From: SIG299 sp964541485
Lineage (GTDB): Bacteria > Bacillota > Clostridia > Lachnospirales > Lachnospiraceae
Reading direction: 5' to 3'
DNA: 64,000 nucleotides
NCBI GenBank assembly: GCA_964541485.1
Contig: CAZIQL010000007.1
Coordinates: 1 to 64,000, forward strand
Positions 8,144 through 15,191 of this stretch are shown here, piece after piece; the stretch's first letter is position 1; the number at the start of each line of letters is the position of its first letter. The position numbers and the translations under genes were made by a program. The notes beneath the pieces are model-generated. The model did no database searches, was not told the DNA's origin, and saw only the letters and a list, made by a program, of their open reading frames with translations.

Positions 8144-8766
8144 TCTACCAGCCTCCCGCAATTGATATGATAGATTTCATCACATAAATACTCGATGTCC
8201 TCTTTGTTATGACTGGACAAAAATACAATCGCACCTCGTTTCGCTTCTTCCTTCAAAATCCCACGTACAAGTTCTACGCCGGACTCATCAAGTCCATTGG
8301 TTGGTTCATCTAAAAGTAAAATCTCCGGCTTTTCCATGAATGCCTGCGCCAACGTAATTCTCTGCCGCATACCAAGCGAATACTTTTTTATCGGACGTTT
8401 GTCGTCCGGGTCAAGTCCTACCCGCGCAATGGAATTTCGGATATCCTCATCCGTGATGAGCTTTCTGATGCCCGCCAAAAATTTCAGATTACGAAATCCG
8501 GTAAACTCCGGATACATTCCCATATTTTCAATCGTAATCCCTACAACCGGAGGATTCTTTGTCTTTTCAAATAAATTTTCTCCGTTATATAAAACCTCTC
8601 CGCTATTTACTTTCATCAATCCCGCAATGACGCGGAACAGCATGGTCTTTCCGGAACCGTTTTTCCCGACAATTCCATATATTTTCCCCGGAAGCAGTTT
8701 TAAACTGATATCATCTAAAATCACATTTCCGTTAATCTGTTTTGAAACATTTCGTATCTCTAACAT
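8140..8766 (-). CDS. ABC transporter ATP-binding protein, 208 aa
   Basis: A complete, short ABC ATPase. It has Walker A GKNGSGKT (about residues 35-42), a signature YSLGMRQRITLAQAF, Walker B LLLDEP followed by TNGLDESG, and the H-loop SSHNKEDIE. AGGAGGAGAG lies ahead of the ATG at 8766. The family pattern (CcmA/BcrA type) pairs with two ABC-2-like membrane proteins, which are encoded just upstream (8780-9550 and 9561-10430). Such sets export peptides, drugs or lipids, or give immunity to bacteriocins. The cargo is unknown here, and no bacteriocin precursor was seen next to it. Confidence 0.93.
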   Translation of the reverse strand: MLEIRNVSKQINGNVILDDISLKLLPGKIYGIVGKNGSGKTMLFRVIAGLMKVNSGEVLYNGENLFEKTKNPPVVGITIENMGMYPEFTGFRNLKFLAGIRKLITDEDIRNSIARVGLDPDDKRPIKKYSLGMRQRITLAQAFMEKPEILLLDEPTNGLDESGVELVRGILKEEAKRGAIVFLSSHNKEDIEYLCDEIYHINCGRLVE

Positions 8767-8779
8767 CGGTTCTCTCCTC

Positions 8780-9550
8780 CTAATTTGCTCTCTCCTTATT
8801 CTCTAACCCAATATCCATTCTCTGTACCACAACTCCTCCGAGGAACATGGTGATTGCAATCACTGCCAGGAAGTACACCACATGAAAAACAGCATCCTCT
8901 ATGCCGCCCTCCCACTGAATCACCACATTGGCGACAGGATTCAGTTTAAGCAAAAACGGCAGCTTCTTTATCACCGGAAGCTTCTCATGGTGAATCGCCA
9001 ATACAGACATCAACAAGGTGAAGCCATAAGTAGCAATAAAAGAAAATGTCTCTCCGAACCGAAACGCCAAAAGATTAATCATCAGTGTCGTCCAGAAAGT
9101 ATATAGCACTAACATAATGTAAGTAATCATGAAAAACTTAATCGCCATGGCATCTATCCCGTACTGCGAGTAATCCTGACAAATCACAAACACAGTTCCC
9201 GTGTACAGACCATGATACAGCATCGTATACAAAAACAATTCAGCAGCTCGCTTCCATAACCATTTCGTACGATTTTTCTGCCTCGTAAAAATGTACACCG
9301 TATTCTCATACAAATCACGATAAATATGTGACCCATACAGAAGATTAAAAAGAATGATTTCAAACATTCCAAACATGATAAGCACTACATTGCTTTCCTC
9401 TCTGGAAGGATTACTAAAGAAAATCTCTTGTATAAACATTTCTGCCAAAGGGGCGACTCCCTTACCGGAACGCCCAAGCATTCCTGCTTTATCCACAAAT
9501 AAAATCGGCATAATAATAAAACTTTTCCATATATCTGACTTGCGTACCAT
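8780..9550 (-). CDS. ABC-2-like permease subunit, 256 aa
   Basis: The ATG at 9550 has AGAGGATAAG upstream. Several hydrophobic segments are visible (for example VVLIMFGMFEIILFNLLYG, FFMITYIMLVLYTFWTTLMI, VVYFLAVIAITMFLGGVVV), giving about five to six membrane spans, typical of one permease of an ABC-2 exporter. It begins 10 bp after the upstream permease gene ends and ends 13 bp before the ATPase, so the three are co-translated from one mRNA. The loop between spans one and two is rich in Arg/Lys (RQKNRTKWLWKRA), consistent with a cytosolic face. Substrate unknown. Confidence 0.8.
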   Translation of the reverse strand: MVRKSDIWKSFIIMPILFVDKAGMLGRSGKGVAPLAEMFIQEIFFSNPSREESNVVLIMFGMFEIILFNLLYGSHIYRDLYENTVYIFTRQKNRTKWLWKRAAELFLYTMLYHGLYTGTVFVICQDYSQYGIDAMAIKFFMITYIMLVLYTFWTTLMINLLAFRFGETFSFIATYGFTLLMSVLAIHHEKLPVIKKLPFLLKLNPVANVVIQWEGGIEDAVFHVVYFLAVIAITMFLGGVVVQRMDIGLENKERAN

Positions 9551-9560
9551 ACTTATCCTC

Positions 9561-10430
9561 TTACTCTATCTGATCTTTTTGTATCTGCCTTCCAATCAAA
9601 GCCACCGTCACAATTCCCATGACCACAAAAAATGTATACATAAACATCGGATTTTTCCCATACATTGTGTTCCCCGTGATATAATATAAAATCTTATAAC
9701 AGGTAAACGGATACCTGTTTCCCAGCAACAGTTCAAATGTATTACACATTGCAATAATCACATACAAAGGAACAAACAACAAAATTTTATGCTTGGTAAG
9801 ATAAAAGGATACCGAGTACACAAACACGCTGAATACACCCATTGCCACAGAAAAAATAAACGCAATCAGTATATTATACAATTCCGGAAATTTCATAAAA
9901 AGCTTCGGAAACCATATTCCCACCCACTTGGTTGGCATCATTATATCAGTTCCCGCAACGCCTCCATCGTAATTCCAGTCATACAAATCCCCGATAAAGG
10001 TAACCCCACTCTCTGGGAACGTAATCTCATTCAAAAAAATATTCAGTAAAAGCGGAACTAAAAAGGCGAACACACCCCCAAGAAAGCACGCTACCGCTTT
10101 GGTTATGTAATAAGTCTTCACTCCACCTCTGACTTGTAATGCAGGCAATACCATATTGGATTTATCTGTCACGTAAGACATTGCAAATGGGAACACTACT
10201 ATAAAAGGAACTATTGTAATGTATATATCAAACAAAACGTTGTCCTCCAAAAGCAAGAACGCTGCACTCGGCGAAACGATGGTTGACACGTCATCTCCCC
10301 ATGCGGTAAATACATTCCAAAGGTATGCTCCCAATGCAAAGCACAAATTCAATGCAAAAGCAAGTTGAAATCCTTTTTTATTACACATGAGGTTTATCTG
10401 CATATTAATCGATTTTTTCAGATGAAACAT
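9561..10430 (-). CDS. ABC-2-like permease subunit, 289 aa, first gene of the operon
   Basis: The ATG at 10430 has GGGGAGGAATT as ribosome site. About six membrane spans are visible, including the first after a short basic N-terminus (FALNLCFALGAYLWNVF) and the last before the basic C-terminal QIQKDQIE. The large loop after span one and the segment NWNYDGGVAG-like around residue 150 are presumably extracellular. Together with 8780-9550 it makes a heteromeric membrane domain for the ATPase at 8140. The operon is driven by a near-consensus promoter at 10483-10512. Confidence 0.8.
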   Translation of the reverse strand: MFHLKKSINMQINLMCNKKGFQLAFALNLCFALGAYLWNVFTAWGDDVSTIVSPSAAFLLLEDNVLFDIYITIVPFIVVFPFAMSYVTDKSNMVLPALQVRGGVKTYYITKAVACFLGGVFAFLVPLLLNIFLNEITFPESGVTFIGDLYDWNYDGGVAGTDIMMPTKWVGIWFPKLFMKFPELYNILIAFIFSVAMGVFSVFVYSVSFYLTKHKILLFVPLYVIIAMCNTFELLLGNRYPFTCYKILYYITGNTMYGKNPMFMYTFFVVMGIVTVALIGRQIQKDQIE

Positions 10431-10450
10431 AATTCCTCCCCGTCAGCGTC

Positions 10451-10512
10451 CGTTCTTTTTTGAACGTTTTCTCTTTACGCTTACTATAGCATGGCGATTC
10501 TTGCGTGGTCAA
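10451..10512 (-). promoter_or_regulatory. ABC operon promoter with a short palindrome in the leader
   Basis: On the minus strand -35 TTGACC (10507-10512), 18-bp spacer, -10 TATAGT (10483-10488). Between the start point and the ribosome site lies CGTTC-N6-GAACG (10451-10466), a small inverted repeat that could be an operator or a hairpin. Confidence 0.65.
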
Positions 10513-10532
10513 CCAAAGAATTCTTAAGATAT

Positions 10533-10727
10533 TTAAAAGAAATCTTTAGAAATCGAGGATGTCCCAAAACTATGATTTTTAAATCGTAGCGAGGGGCATC
10601 CTCGGCAGTCTTCACAGGTATAGTAATCCCGACTGGTTTCATAACCGGCTTCTGTCACATATCTCCGGCTCCCTTTATGGACCAGTCTTTTTTCGTTTTT
10701 ACAGATAAAACTGTCTGTTTCTGCATA
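10533..10727 (-). mobile_element. IS1182-family transposase 3' remnant with terminal hairpin
   Basis: The minus-strand frame reads YETSRDYYTCEDCRGCP, the Cys-rich segment typical of IS1182-type transposases. Near the distal end a long hairpin (10554-10565 with 10593-10604, plus an inner CTATGATTT-type helix) resembles the stem-loop after such genes. No full transposase, second end or target duplication is visible, so this is a fragment left by an old insertion or deletion. Confidence 0.55.
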
Positions 10728-11144
10728 ATCTAAAATTTTTTCGTATTTTTCTTCCTTGTTTAAGTAAAGCTTCCACCGCAAAACACTCTGTATCAAAATT
10801 AAAAACTGCTCGTGTAAGACACTTTTCTCGACTGTAATTCTCTTATACTCCTGAATGAGTCGCTCTATCTCTTCAAGCTTCAGTGCCGCAACAGCCGCTA
10901 ACAGTTGTTCTTTTATCATCAGCCAATCCGCTTCCTCTTTCTCTAAAAAATAAAGCATCTGGTCTGAAGCAAATCCTGCTCTCTGCAAAAGAGCTTCCGC
11001 TACAATCTTTTCACAGCTCCGTTCTCCATTCTCCACATGTCCGATAAATCCGCGCGAACATATCCCTTCACAAAGCTCTCCCACACTAATATCCCTTTTG
11101 GTTCTTTGATATGCGAGCAACAACCCTATCTGATTAATATCCAT
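10533..11144 (-). pseudogene. Truncated second copy of the HTH regulator, fused to a transposase scrap
   Basis: Residues 1 to about 140 are a close copy of the 614-residue regulator (MDINQIGLLLAYQR, CEKIVAEALLQRAGFAS). The recognition helix is changed: SRGFIGHVENG replaces DSSTMRRLENG. After about residue 140 homology stops, and the frame runs into CKNEKRLVHKGSRRY and YETSRDYYTCEDCRGC, which look like an IS1182-type transposase. The second HTH and both helical regions are missing, so peptide sensing should be lost; the truncated HTH might still bind DNA. Promoter hexamers are kept (11179-11207). It is a decayed paralogue rather than a working regulator. Confidence 0.75.
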
Positions 11145-11178
11145 AATATAACTAATCCCCTGTGTAACTTTTTCCTTT

Positions 11179-11207
11179 ATTTTACTCTTTCAATTTCATA
11201 AAGTCCA
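11179..11207 (-). promoter_or_regulatory. Promoter of the truncated regulator copy
   Basis: -35 TGGACT (11202-11207) and -10 TAAAAT (11179-11184), 17 bp apart on the minus strand: identical hexamers and spacing to the promoter at 4200-4228, kept while the gene body decayed. Confidence 0.6.
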
Positions 11208-11233
11208 TAAGGCACGCGCTAATTTTTAGGTTC

Positions 11234-11269
11234 AAAAAAGCCTGTAATGTTCACACGTCCATTACAGGC
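11234..11269 (-). terminator. Terminator after the membrane-protein paralogue
   Basis: A 10-bp perfect stem (11240-11249 with 11260-11269) is followed on the minus strand by six T (11234-11239). It lies just past the stop of the gene at 11281. Confidence 0.85.
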
Positions 11270-11280
11270 TTTGTCCCTTA

Positions 11281-11919
11281 TTACTTTTCGTTTGTAGGAT
11301 ACACTATGTCATACAATCCGGCATCATATAATGTCATTGACGACACATCAATTCTTTTTGTTACATCGTCATATCTTATCGTCAAACCGTTTCCTTCTTC
11401 CCAAAATAGTTTGCTTTTTACCGTATCATATTCATAGCAAATGTACTTCATCTGCCTTCCCGTCTCATAATATCGATATGCATAAAACACCGGACCAGAA
11501 ATATTGTCCTCAAACTCACATATGAAACACAACTGTAAAAAAGCCTCTTCTCCCTGACTCATTGAAAGAACAGCTTCCTTCAATGACATTCCATATACAC
11601 CTGTCATTCTGTCAAGAAAAATTGCTGTTTGTTCCTCTTGAAACTCTGCTGTCCATGTATCGTTTCCATAGTTCTCATAAAGCGATGCTACTTCTGCATC
11701 TGTTAATTCTTCTTCCTCCGTCAGCACCACTGTTCCCAACAAATCATCCATGTGCATATCAGCTACTTTCTGTTGCTGATTCCATGTTATGAAAAACCAG
11801 CATTCTACCAACACAAAAAGTATTAACAAAATCCAGCCCCACGGAATATTTCTCTTTTTCTTTTCCTGATTAAGCTTCATTGTTTCCACGATAGGAACTT
11901 CTTCTATTTTTTCTTTCAT
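11281..11919 (-). CDS. Single-pass membrane protein, paralogue of 4331-4963, 212 aa
   Basis: The ATG at 11919 has GGGAGGAAACG upstream. A basic N-terminal tail (NQEKKKRNIPWG) precedes one membrane helix (about residues 28-45, WILLILFVLVECWFFI). The rest aligns with the protein at 4331-4963: TWNQQQKVAD, VLTEEEELTD, FICEFEDNIS and YAYRYYETG are shared landmarks. Identity is moderate, so the copies have been diverging for some time. It is intact and has its own terminator, although the regulator beside it is truncated. Function unknown; same caveats as for its paralogue. Confidence 0.7.
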   Translation of the reverse strand: MKEKIEEVPIVETMKLNQEKKKRNIPWGWILLILFVLVECWFFITWNQQQKVADMHMDDLLGTVVLTEEEELTDAEVASLYENYGNDTWTAEFQEEQTAIFLDRMTGVYGMSLKEAVLSMSQGEEAFLQLCFICEFEDNISGPVFYAYRYYETGRQMKYICYEYDTVKSKLFWEEGNGLTIRYDDVTKRIDVSSMTLYDAGLYDIVYPTNEK

Positions 11920-11940
11920 GTATTCGTTTCCTCCCTGTTT

Positions 11941-12138
11941 TTTCTAATATTCTTCATCAGTTCTATGAATGATATTTCGCATGGACCACTCGTAGAACGA
12001 AAAATCCCTCACATCCGCCTGCCGTGATGATGTGTTATAATATGCCGTCATTCCCGTCTCTCTCCACTACTATCCAAAATATACCATGAAACTATAATGA
12101 TTTCAACTCATTCCTCTGGCATACCCACTCGTTTCTTT
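11941..12138 (-). pseudogene. Scar of a third membrane-protein copy and of the secreted-protein gene
   Basis: 11941-12063 matches the 3' end of the membrane-protein gene (4333-4455) with few changes. At about 12064 the match jumps to 4985-5056, the junction between that gene and the secreted-protein gene. At about 12138 it jumps again to the rubrerythrin leader (6736 onward). Two deletions thus removed most of a membrane-protein gene and the whole secreted-protein gene, leaving this 200-bp scar. Confidence 0.8.
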
Positions 12139-12185
12139 GTCCATACTCTTTCTATCACAATGAAACATTCTCAGGAGGTTCTATT

Positions 12186-12791
12186 ATGGCAGTCGATTTC
12201 AAAAACAGCGAAACAATGAGAAACTTGATGCGCGCCTTTGCCGGAGAAAGTCAGGCAAGAAACCGCTACACCTTTGCGCAGGGACAGGCAAAGAAAGAAA
12301 ACCTATACGTCATTTCCGAGGTATTCTGCTTCACCGCAGACCAGGAAAAGGAGCATGCAGAAATCTTTTATAATCATTTAAAGGAGATGGCAGGAGAAAA
12401 CATTGCAATTGACGGAACATATCCGGTTGATATCACCCAGTCCGTCATTGAACTGCTCCGCTTCGCAGAGCATAATGAAATGGAAGAATACGGCGATGTG
12501 TATAAGCATTTTGCCGAAGTTGCTGCACAAGAAGGTTTCACCAAGATTGCTGCCGATTTTACAAAGATTGCAGAAATTGAGAAGACGCACGGCAACCGTT
12601 TTGCCTACTTTGCCGATTTATTGGAAAACAACAAACTGTTTATCTCCGATGTAAAGTGCAAATGGATGTGCTTAAACTGCGGCAATGTCATTGAAGTTAC
12701 CCAGGTACCGGAAAAATGTCCGGTCTGCGACCATGACCGCGGATATTTTATCCGATTAGAATTTGCACCGTATACAAGCCACGAAGCATAA
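12186..12791 (+). CDS. Rubrerythrin, 201 aa
   Basis: Begins MAVDFKNSETMRNLM after CAGGAGGTTCTATT. The ferritin-like four-helix domain fills residues 1-155 with the diiron ligands seen as E in AFAGESQARNRY, EKEHAE and EIEKTHGNRF. The C-terminal rubredoxin-like domain has two Cys pairs (CLNCG and CPVCD) for one iron. Rubrerythrins reduce hydrogen peroxide in the cytosol of anaerobes using electrons from rubredoxin or ferredoxin. It is single-gene, ended by a bidirectional terminator facing rpiB. A dead duplicate lies at 6782-7291, and further family members at 36480 and 37919. Confidence 0.95.
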   Translation: MAVDFKNSETMRNLMRAFAGESQARNRYTFAQGQAKKENLYVISEVFCFTADQEKEHAEIFYNHLKEMAGENIAIDGTYPVDITQSVIELLRFAEHNEMEEYGDVYKHFAEVAAQEGFTKIAADFTKIAEIEKTHGNRFAYFADLLENNKLFISDVKCKWMCLNCGNVIEVTQVPEKCPVCDHDRGYFIRLEFAPYTSHEA

Positions 12792-12826
12792 AAAAATGAG
12801 GGAGGCTGCAAAAGCCTCCCGTTTTT
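12790..12826. terminator. Bidirectional terminator between rubrerythrin and rpiB
   Basis: Stem GGGAGGCT/AGCCTCCC (12800-12807 with 12813-12820), five-base loop, T-run at 12822-12826 and A-run at 12790-12796, so it can end both convergent genes. Confidence 0.9.
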
Positions 12827-12829
12827 ATG

Positions 12830-13258
12830 TTACCCTTCAATTCCTTTAATTCTTCTGATGTGTCTCTCATCATTCGAAAACGGTGTATCTAAGAACAAAT
12901 CCACTACAGAAAGGGCATGTCCTGCTCCGATGACTCTGCCGCCCATCGCAAGCACATTCGCGTCATTATGCTCTCTGGTTGCCTGTGCACTGAAGCAGTC
13001 ATGGCACAAAGCGCAACGGATGCCCGGCACCTTGTTTGCTGCCATGGAAATGCCGATGCCGGTACCGCAAATTAAAATACCCTTTTCACATTCTCCGCTG
13101 ACAACCGCATTTGCTACCTTTTTTGCAAATTCCGGATAATCGCAGGACTCCTTTGTGAAGGTACCGAAATTCATATATTCGATCCCTCTCTTTTCTAAAT
13201 GAGCCATTACCTCCTGCATAAGTTCAAATCCACCGTGGTCACAACCTAATGCTATCAT
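12830..13258 (-). CDS. rpiB: Ribose-5-phosphate isomerase B, 142 aa
   Basis: I start at ATG 13258 (GGGAGG 9 bases upstream), not at the longer frame to 13306, because the family begins MIALGCDHGGFEL. The active-site Cys lies in the pattern GILICGTGIGISMAANK, and the sugar-phosphate site in NDANVLAMGGRVIG. RpiB interconverts ribose-5-phosphate and ribulose-5-phosphate in the non-oxidative pentose phosphate pathway; some relatives act on allose or galactose phosphates. It lies 88 bp downstream of the sua5-type gene, as often in Clostridia. Its leader carries a repeat also found at 45260-45322. Confidence 0.93.
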   Translation of the reverse strand: MIALGCDHGGFELMQEVMAHLEKRGIEYMNFGTFTKESCDYPEFAKKVANAVVSGECEKGILICGTGIGISMAANKVPGIRCALCHDCFSAQATREHNDANVLAMGGRVIGAGHALSVVDLFLDTPFSNDERHIRRIKGIEG

Positions 13259-13260
13259 AT

Positions 13261-13326
13261 CACAAATCCTCCCTTGTTTTCCGAAGGAAAATGCGAGCCC
13301 GCACACGAGCAGAGGATTTTCCTCCT
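13261..13326 (-). repeat. Leader repeat with hairpins and ribosome site, copy 1 (rpiB)
   Basis: Read on the minus strand, this stretch aligns over about 65 bases with 45260-45322. Shared blocks are AATCCTCTGCTCG, GCTCGCATTTT and AAAACAAGG followed by AGGATT. The small stem TTTTCC-TTC-GGAAAA here is TTTTGC-TTT-GCAAAA there, so the pairing is kept while bases change. Confidence 0.6.
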
Positions 13327-13346
13327 AATACTTTTCTCCCAAAATT

Positions 13347-14405
13347 CTATTTTGCCTGTATGGTCTGATACCCCGCTGCCTTGCGCAGACGGTTCATAAT
13401 TGCCTGATGCAGCTTTGTATTCTCAAAGCTCTCTGAGTATATCACAGTAATATGTTCTGTGTCAAAGGAACGCAGTGCCGCAAACAGATGCGCCGAAATT
13501 TCCTTTTCACTCTTTAACGAGCCAAGAGAGAAAATCCTTTCACACGTATACTTGTCCTTTGTCTCTTCGGCACAGAGCACTGCTACACGTACTCCTGCAT
13601 CAGCTGCTACTTTGGAAAGCTCGTTAATCATCCGGGTGACACGCTCTGTCTCACCCTCCACAATGTAAATCTGCCCCTGTGGTGCATAATGCCGGTATTT
13701 CATGCCGGGTGCCTTTGCCACCACTGATTCCTGCGGCTTGGTTGCAAGGACTGCTTTGTCATATTCTACTTCCGCTACAACCTGTTCAAAATCCTCTTTT
13801 GTAATAAAGCCCGGGCGTAAAATCATCGGCACCTCACCGGACAAATCTATAATGGAAGACTCCAGACCAATATCCGAAGCTCCGCCATCCACAATCATCT
13901 CAACCCTGCCTGCCAAATCCTCTACCACATGCTCTGCCGTGGTCGGGCTTGGTCTGCCGGAAAGATTCGCACTTGGAGCCGCAATATAGGTTCCCGAAGC
14001 GCGAATGATTTCCCTTGCAATTTCATCAGACGGCATCCGGATAGCTACCGTATCAAGTCCTCCTGTGGTCGCATACGGTACAATCTCGCTCTTTTTTAAT
14101 ATCATGGTCAGTGGTCCCGGCCAGAACTTTTCTGCGAGACGGTACGCCAGCTCCGGCACCTCTTTCGCCAGCACCTTAAGTGCCGAAAGCTCTGCAATAT
14201 GCAGAATCAGCGGATTGTCCGAAGGTCTTCCCTTTGCCGCATAAATTCTGGTGGCCGCATTTTCTTTCAGGCCGTCACCGCCCAGGCCATATACGGTTTC
14301 TGTCGGAAACGCTACCAGCCCCCCGTTTGCCAGAATCTTCCCGGCTTCTTTGATTGCCTCCATATCCATATGGTTTCTGTCGATTGTTACAATCTTTGTC
14401 CTCAT
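13347..14405 (-). CDS. sua5: Threonylcarbamoyl-AMP synthase, Sua5/YwlC type, 352 aa
   Basis: Full-length Sua5: an N-terminal TsaC/YrdC domain (residues 10-200) with FPTETVYGLG, the KGRPSDNPL ATP-binding patch and SANLSGRPSPTT, then a linker and a C-terminal Sua5 domain (about 230-352). It makes threonylcarbamoyl-AMP from threonine, bicarbonate and ATP, the first step of the t6A37 modification of ANN-decoding tRNAs. The ATG at 14405 has GATAGGAT upstream. It sits 36 bp after cwlD and ahead of rpiB on the same strand, so all may share a transcript. Confidence 0.94.
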   Translation of the reverse strand: MRTKIVTIDRNHMDMEAIKEAGKILANGGLVAFPTETVYGLGGDGLKENAATRIYAAKGRPSDNPLILHIAELSALKVLAKEVPELAYRLAEKFWPGPLTMILKKSEIVPYATTGGLDTVAIRMPSDEIAREIIRASGTYIAAPSANLSGRPSPTTAEHVVEDLAGRVEMIVDGGASDIGLESSIIDLSGEVPMILRPGFITKEDFEQVVAEVEYDKAVLATKPQESVVAKAPGMKYRHYAPQGQIYIVEGETERVTRMINELSKVAADAGVRVAVLCAEETKDKYTCERIFSLGSLKSEKEISAHLFAALRSFDTEHITVIYSESFENTKLHQAIMNRLRKAAGYQTIQAK

Positions 14406-14440
14406 ATCCTATCTTCTTTCTAAATCTATGTCCTTTGTAT

Positions 14441-15145
14441 TTATTTCTCTCCGGATGTATTAATATACTCCATAATTCCAAGAAGTAAAGAGAACGCTAT
14501 TTTTTCCTGATATTCCTCACTTGTAAGCAGTGCCGCTTCCCGCTCATTGGATAAAAAACCACACTCCACAATGACAACCGGTGTCTCCTCTGTGGATTGT
14601 TTGAGCAGATAATACTCCTTGTTTGCCTTTGCCACGCGGTGATTCCCATCTGCAAGCTCCGACTTAAGGTTTTCCTGCAAAATGGTTCCAAGGCGCTTCC
14701 CCTCTTCGGAACCCGCAAAATAAAACACCTGCGCTCCGTCCACATCTTCCTCTGTGAAACTGTTCTGATGAATGCTCACCACAAGGACCGGTGCCGTATC
14801 CCGTATGAGCCGCGCACGCTCTCGCAAATCTTCATTCTTTCGGCTGGACGCATCCTCCGATGCCAAATCCTTATCCTCGCTTCTCGTCATAACTACTGCT
14901 ACATCATTTTGTAAAAGCAGCGACTCCAGCTTCCGGGCAATCGAAAGATTGATCTCCTTTTCCAGGGCACCATTGACACCGACCTTCCCGGGATCCTTTC
15001 CCCCATGACCGGCATCAATTACCACCACGGGCAGCTCCTCCCCGGAACCCATCACTGCCACTGCCTGTTCCTTTGCCCTCTCCATATACAACGACAGCAA
15101 AAACAGACTGCATAAAGCCATAAGTAAAGTAATGCTCTTTTTCAT
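14441..15145 (-). CDS. cwlD: N-acetylmuramoyl-L-alanine amidase, CwlD-like, 234 aa
   Basis: MKKSITLLMALCSLFLLSLY is a signal peptide or membrane anchor. An Amidase_3 domain fills residues 38-230, with zinc ligands and catalytic residues in VIDAGHGGKDPG, LEKEINLSIARKL, VSIHQNSF and VVIVECGFLSN. The length and simple one-domain layout match CwlD, which removes peptides from muramic acid so that the spore cortex can form muramic-delta-lactam. A vegetative amidase of the same family is the alternative. It supports a spore-forming host. It follows the GH18 gene by 46 bp. Confidence 0.85.
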   Translation of the reverse strand: MKKSITLLMALCSLFLLSLYMERAKEQAVAVMGSGEELPVVVIDAGHGGKDPGKVGVNGALEKEINLSIARKLESLLLQNDVAVVMTRSEDKDLASEDASSRKNEDLRERARLIRDTAPVLVVSIHQNSFTEEDVDGAQVFYFAGSEEGKRLGTILQENLKSELADGNHRVAKANKEYYLLKQSTEETPVVIVECGFLSNEREAALLTSEEYQEKIAFSLLLGIMEYINTSGEK

Positions 15146-15191
15146 GATTCCCTTGCCTCACTTCCATCACATTACTCCACTCTATGTTTAT

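Noticed and set aside
7412..10430. Lantibiotic/bacteriocin cluster
   Set aside because: The ABC genes fit, but no modification enzyme, leader peptidase or precursor with a GG-type leader is present nearby.
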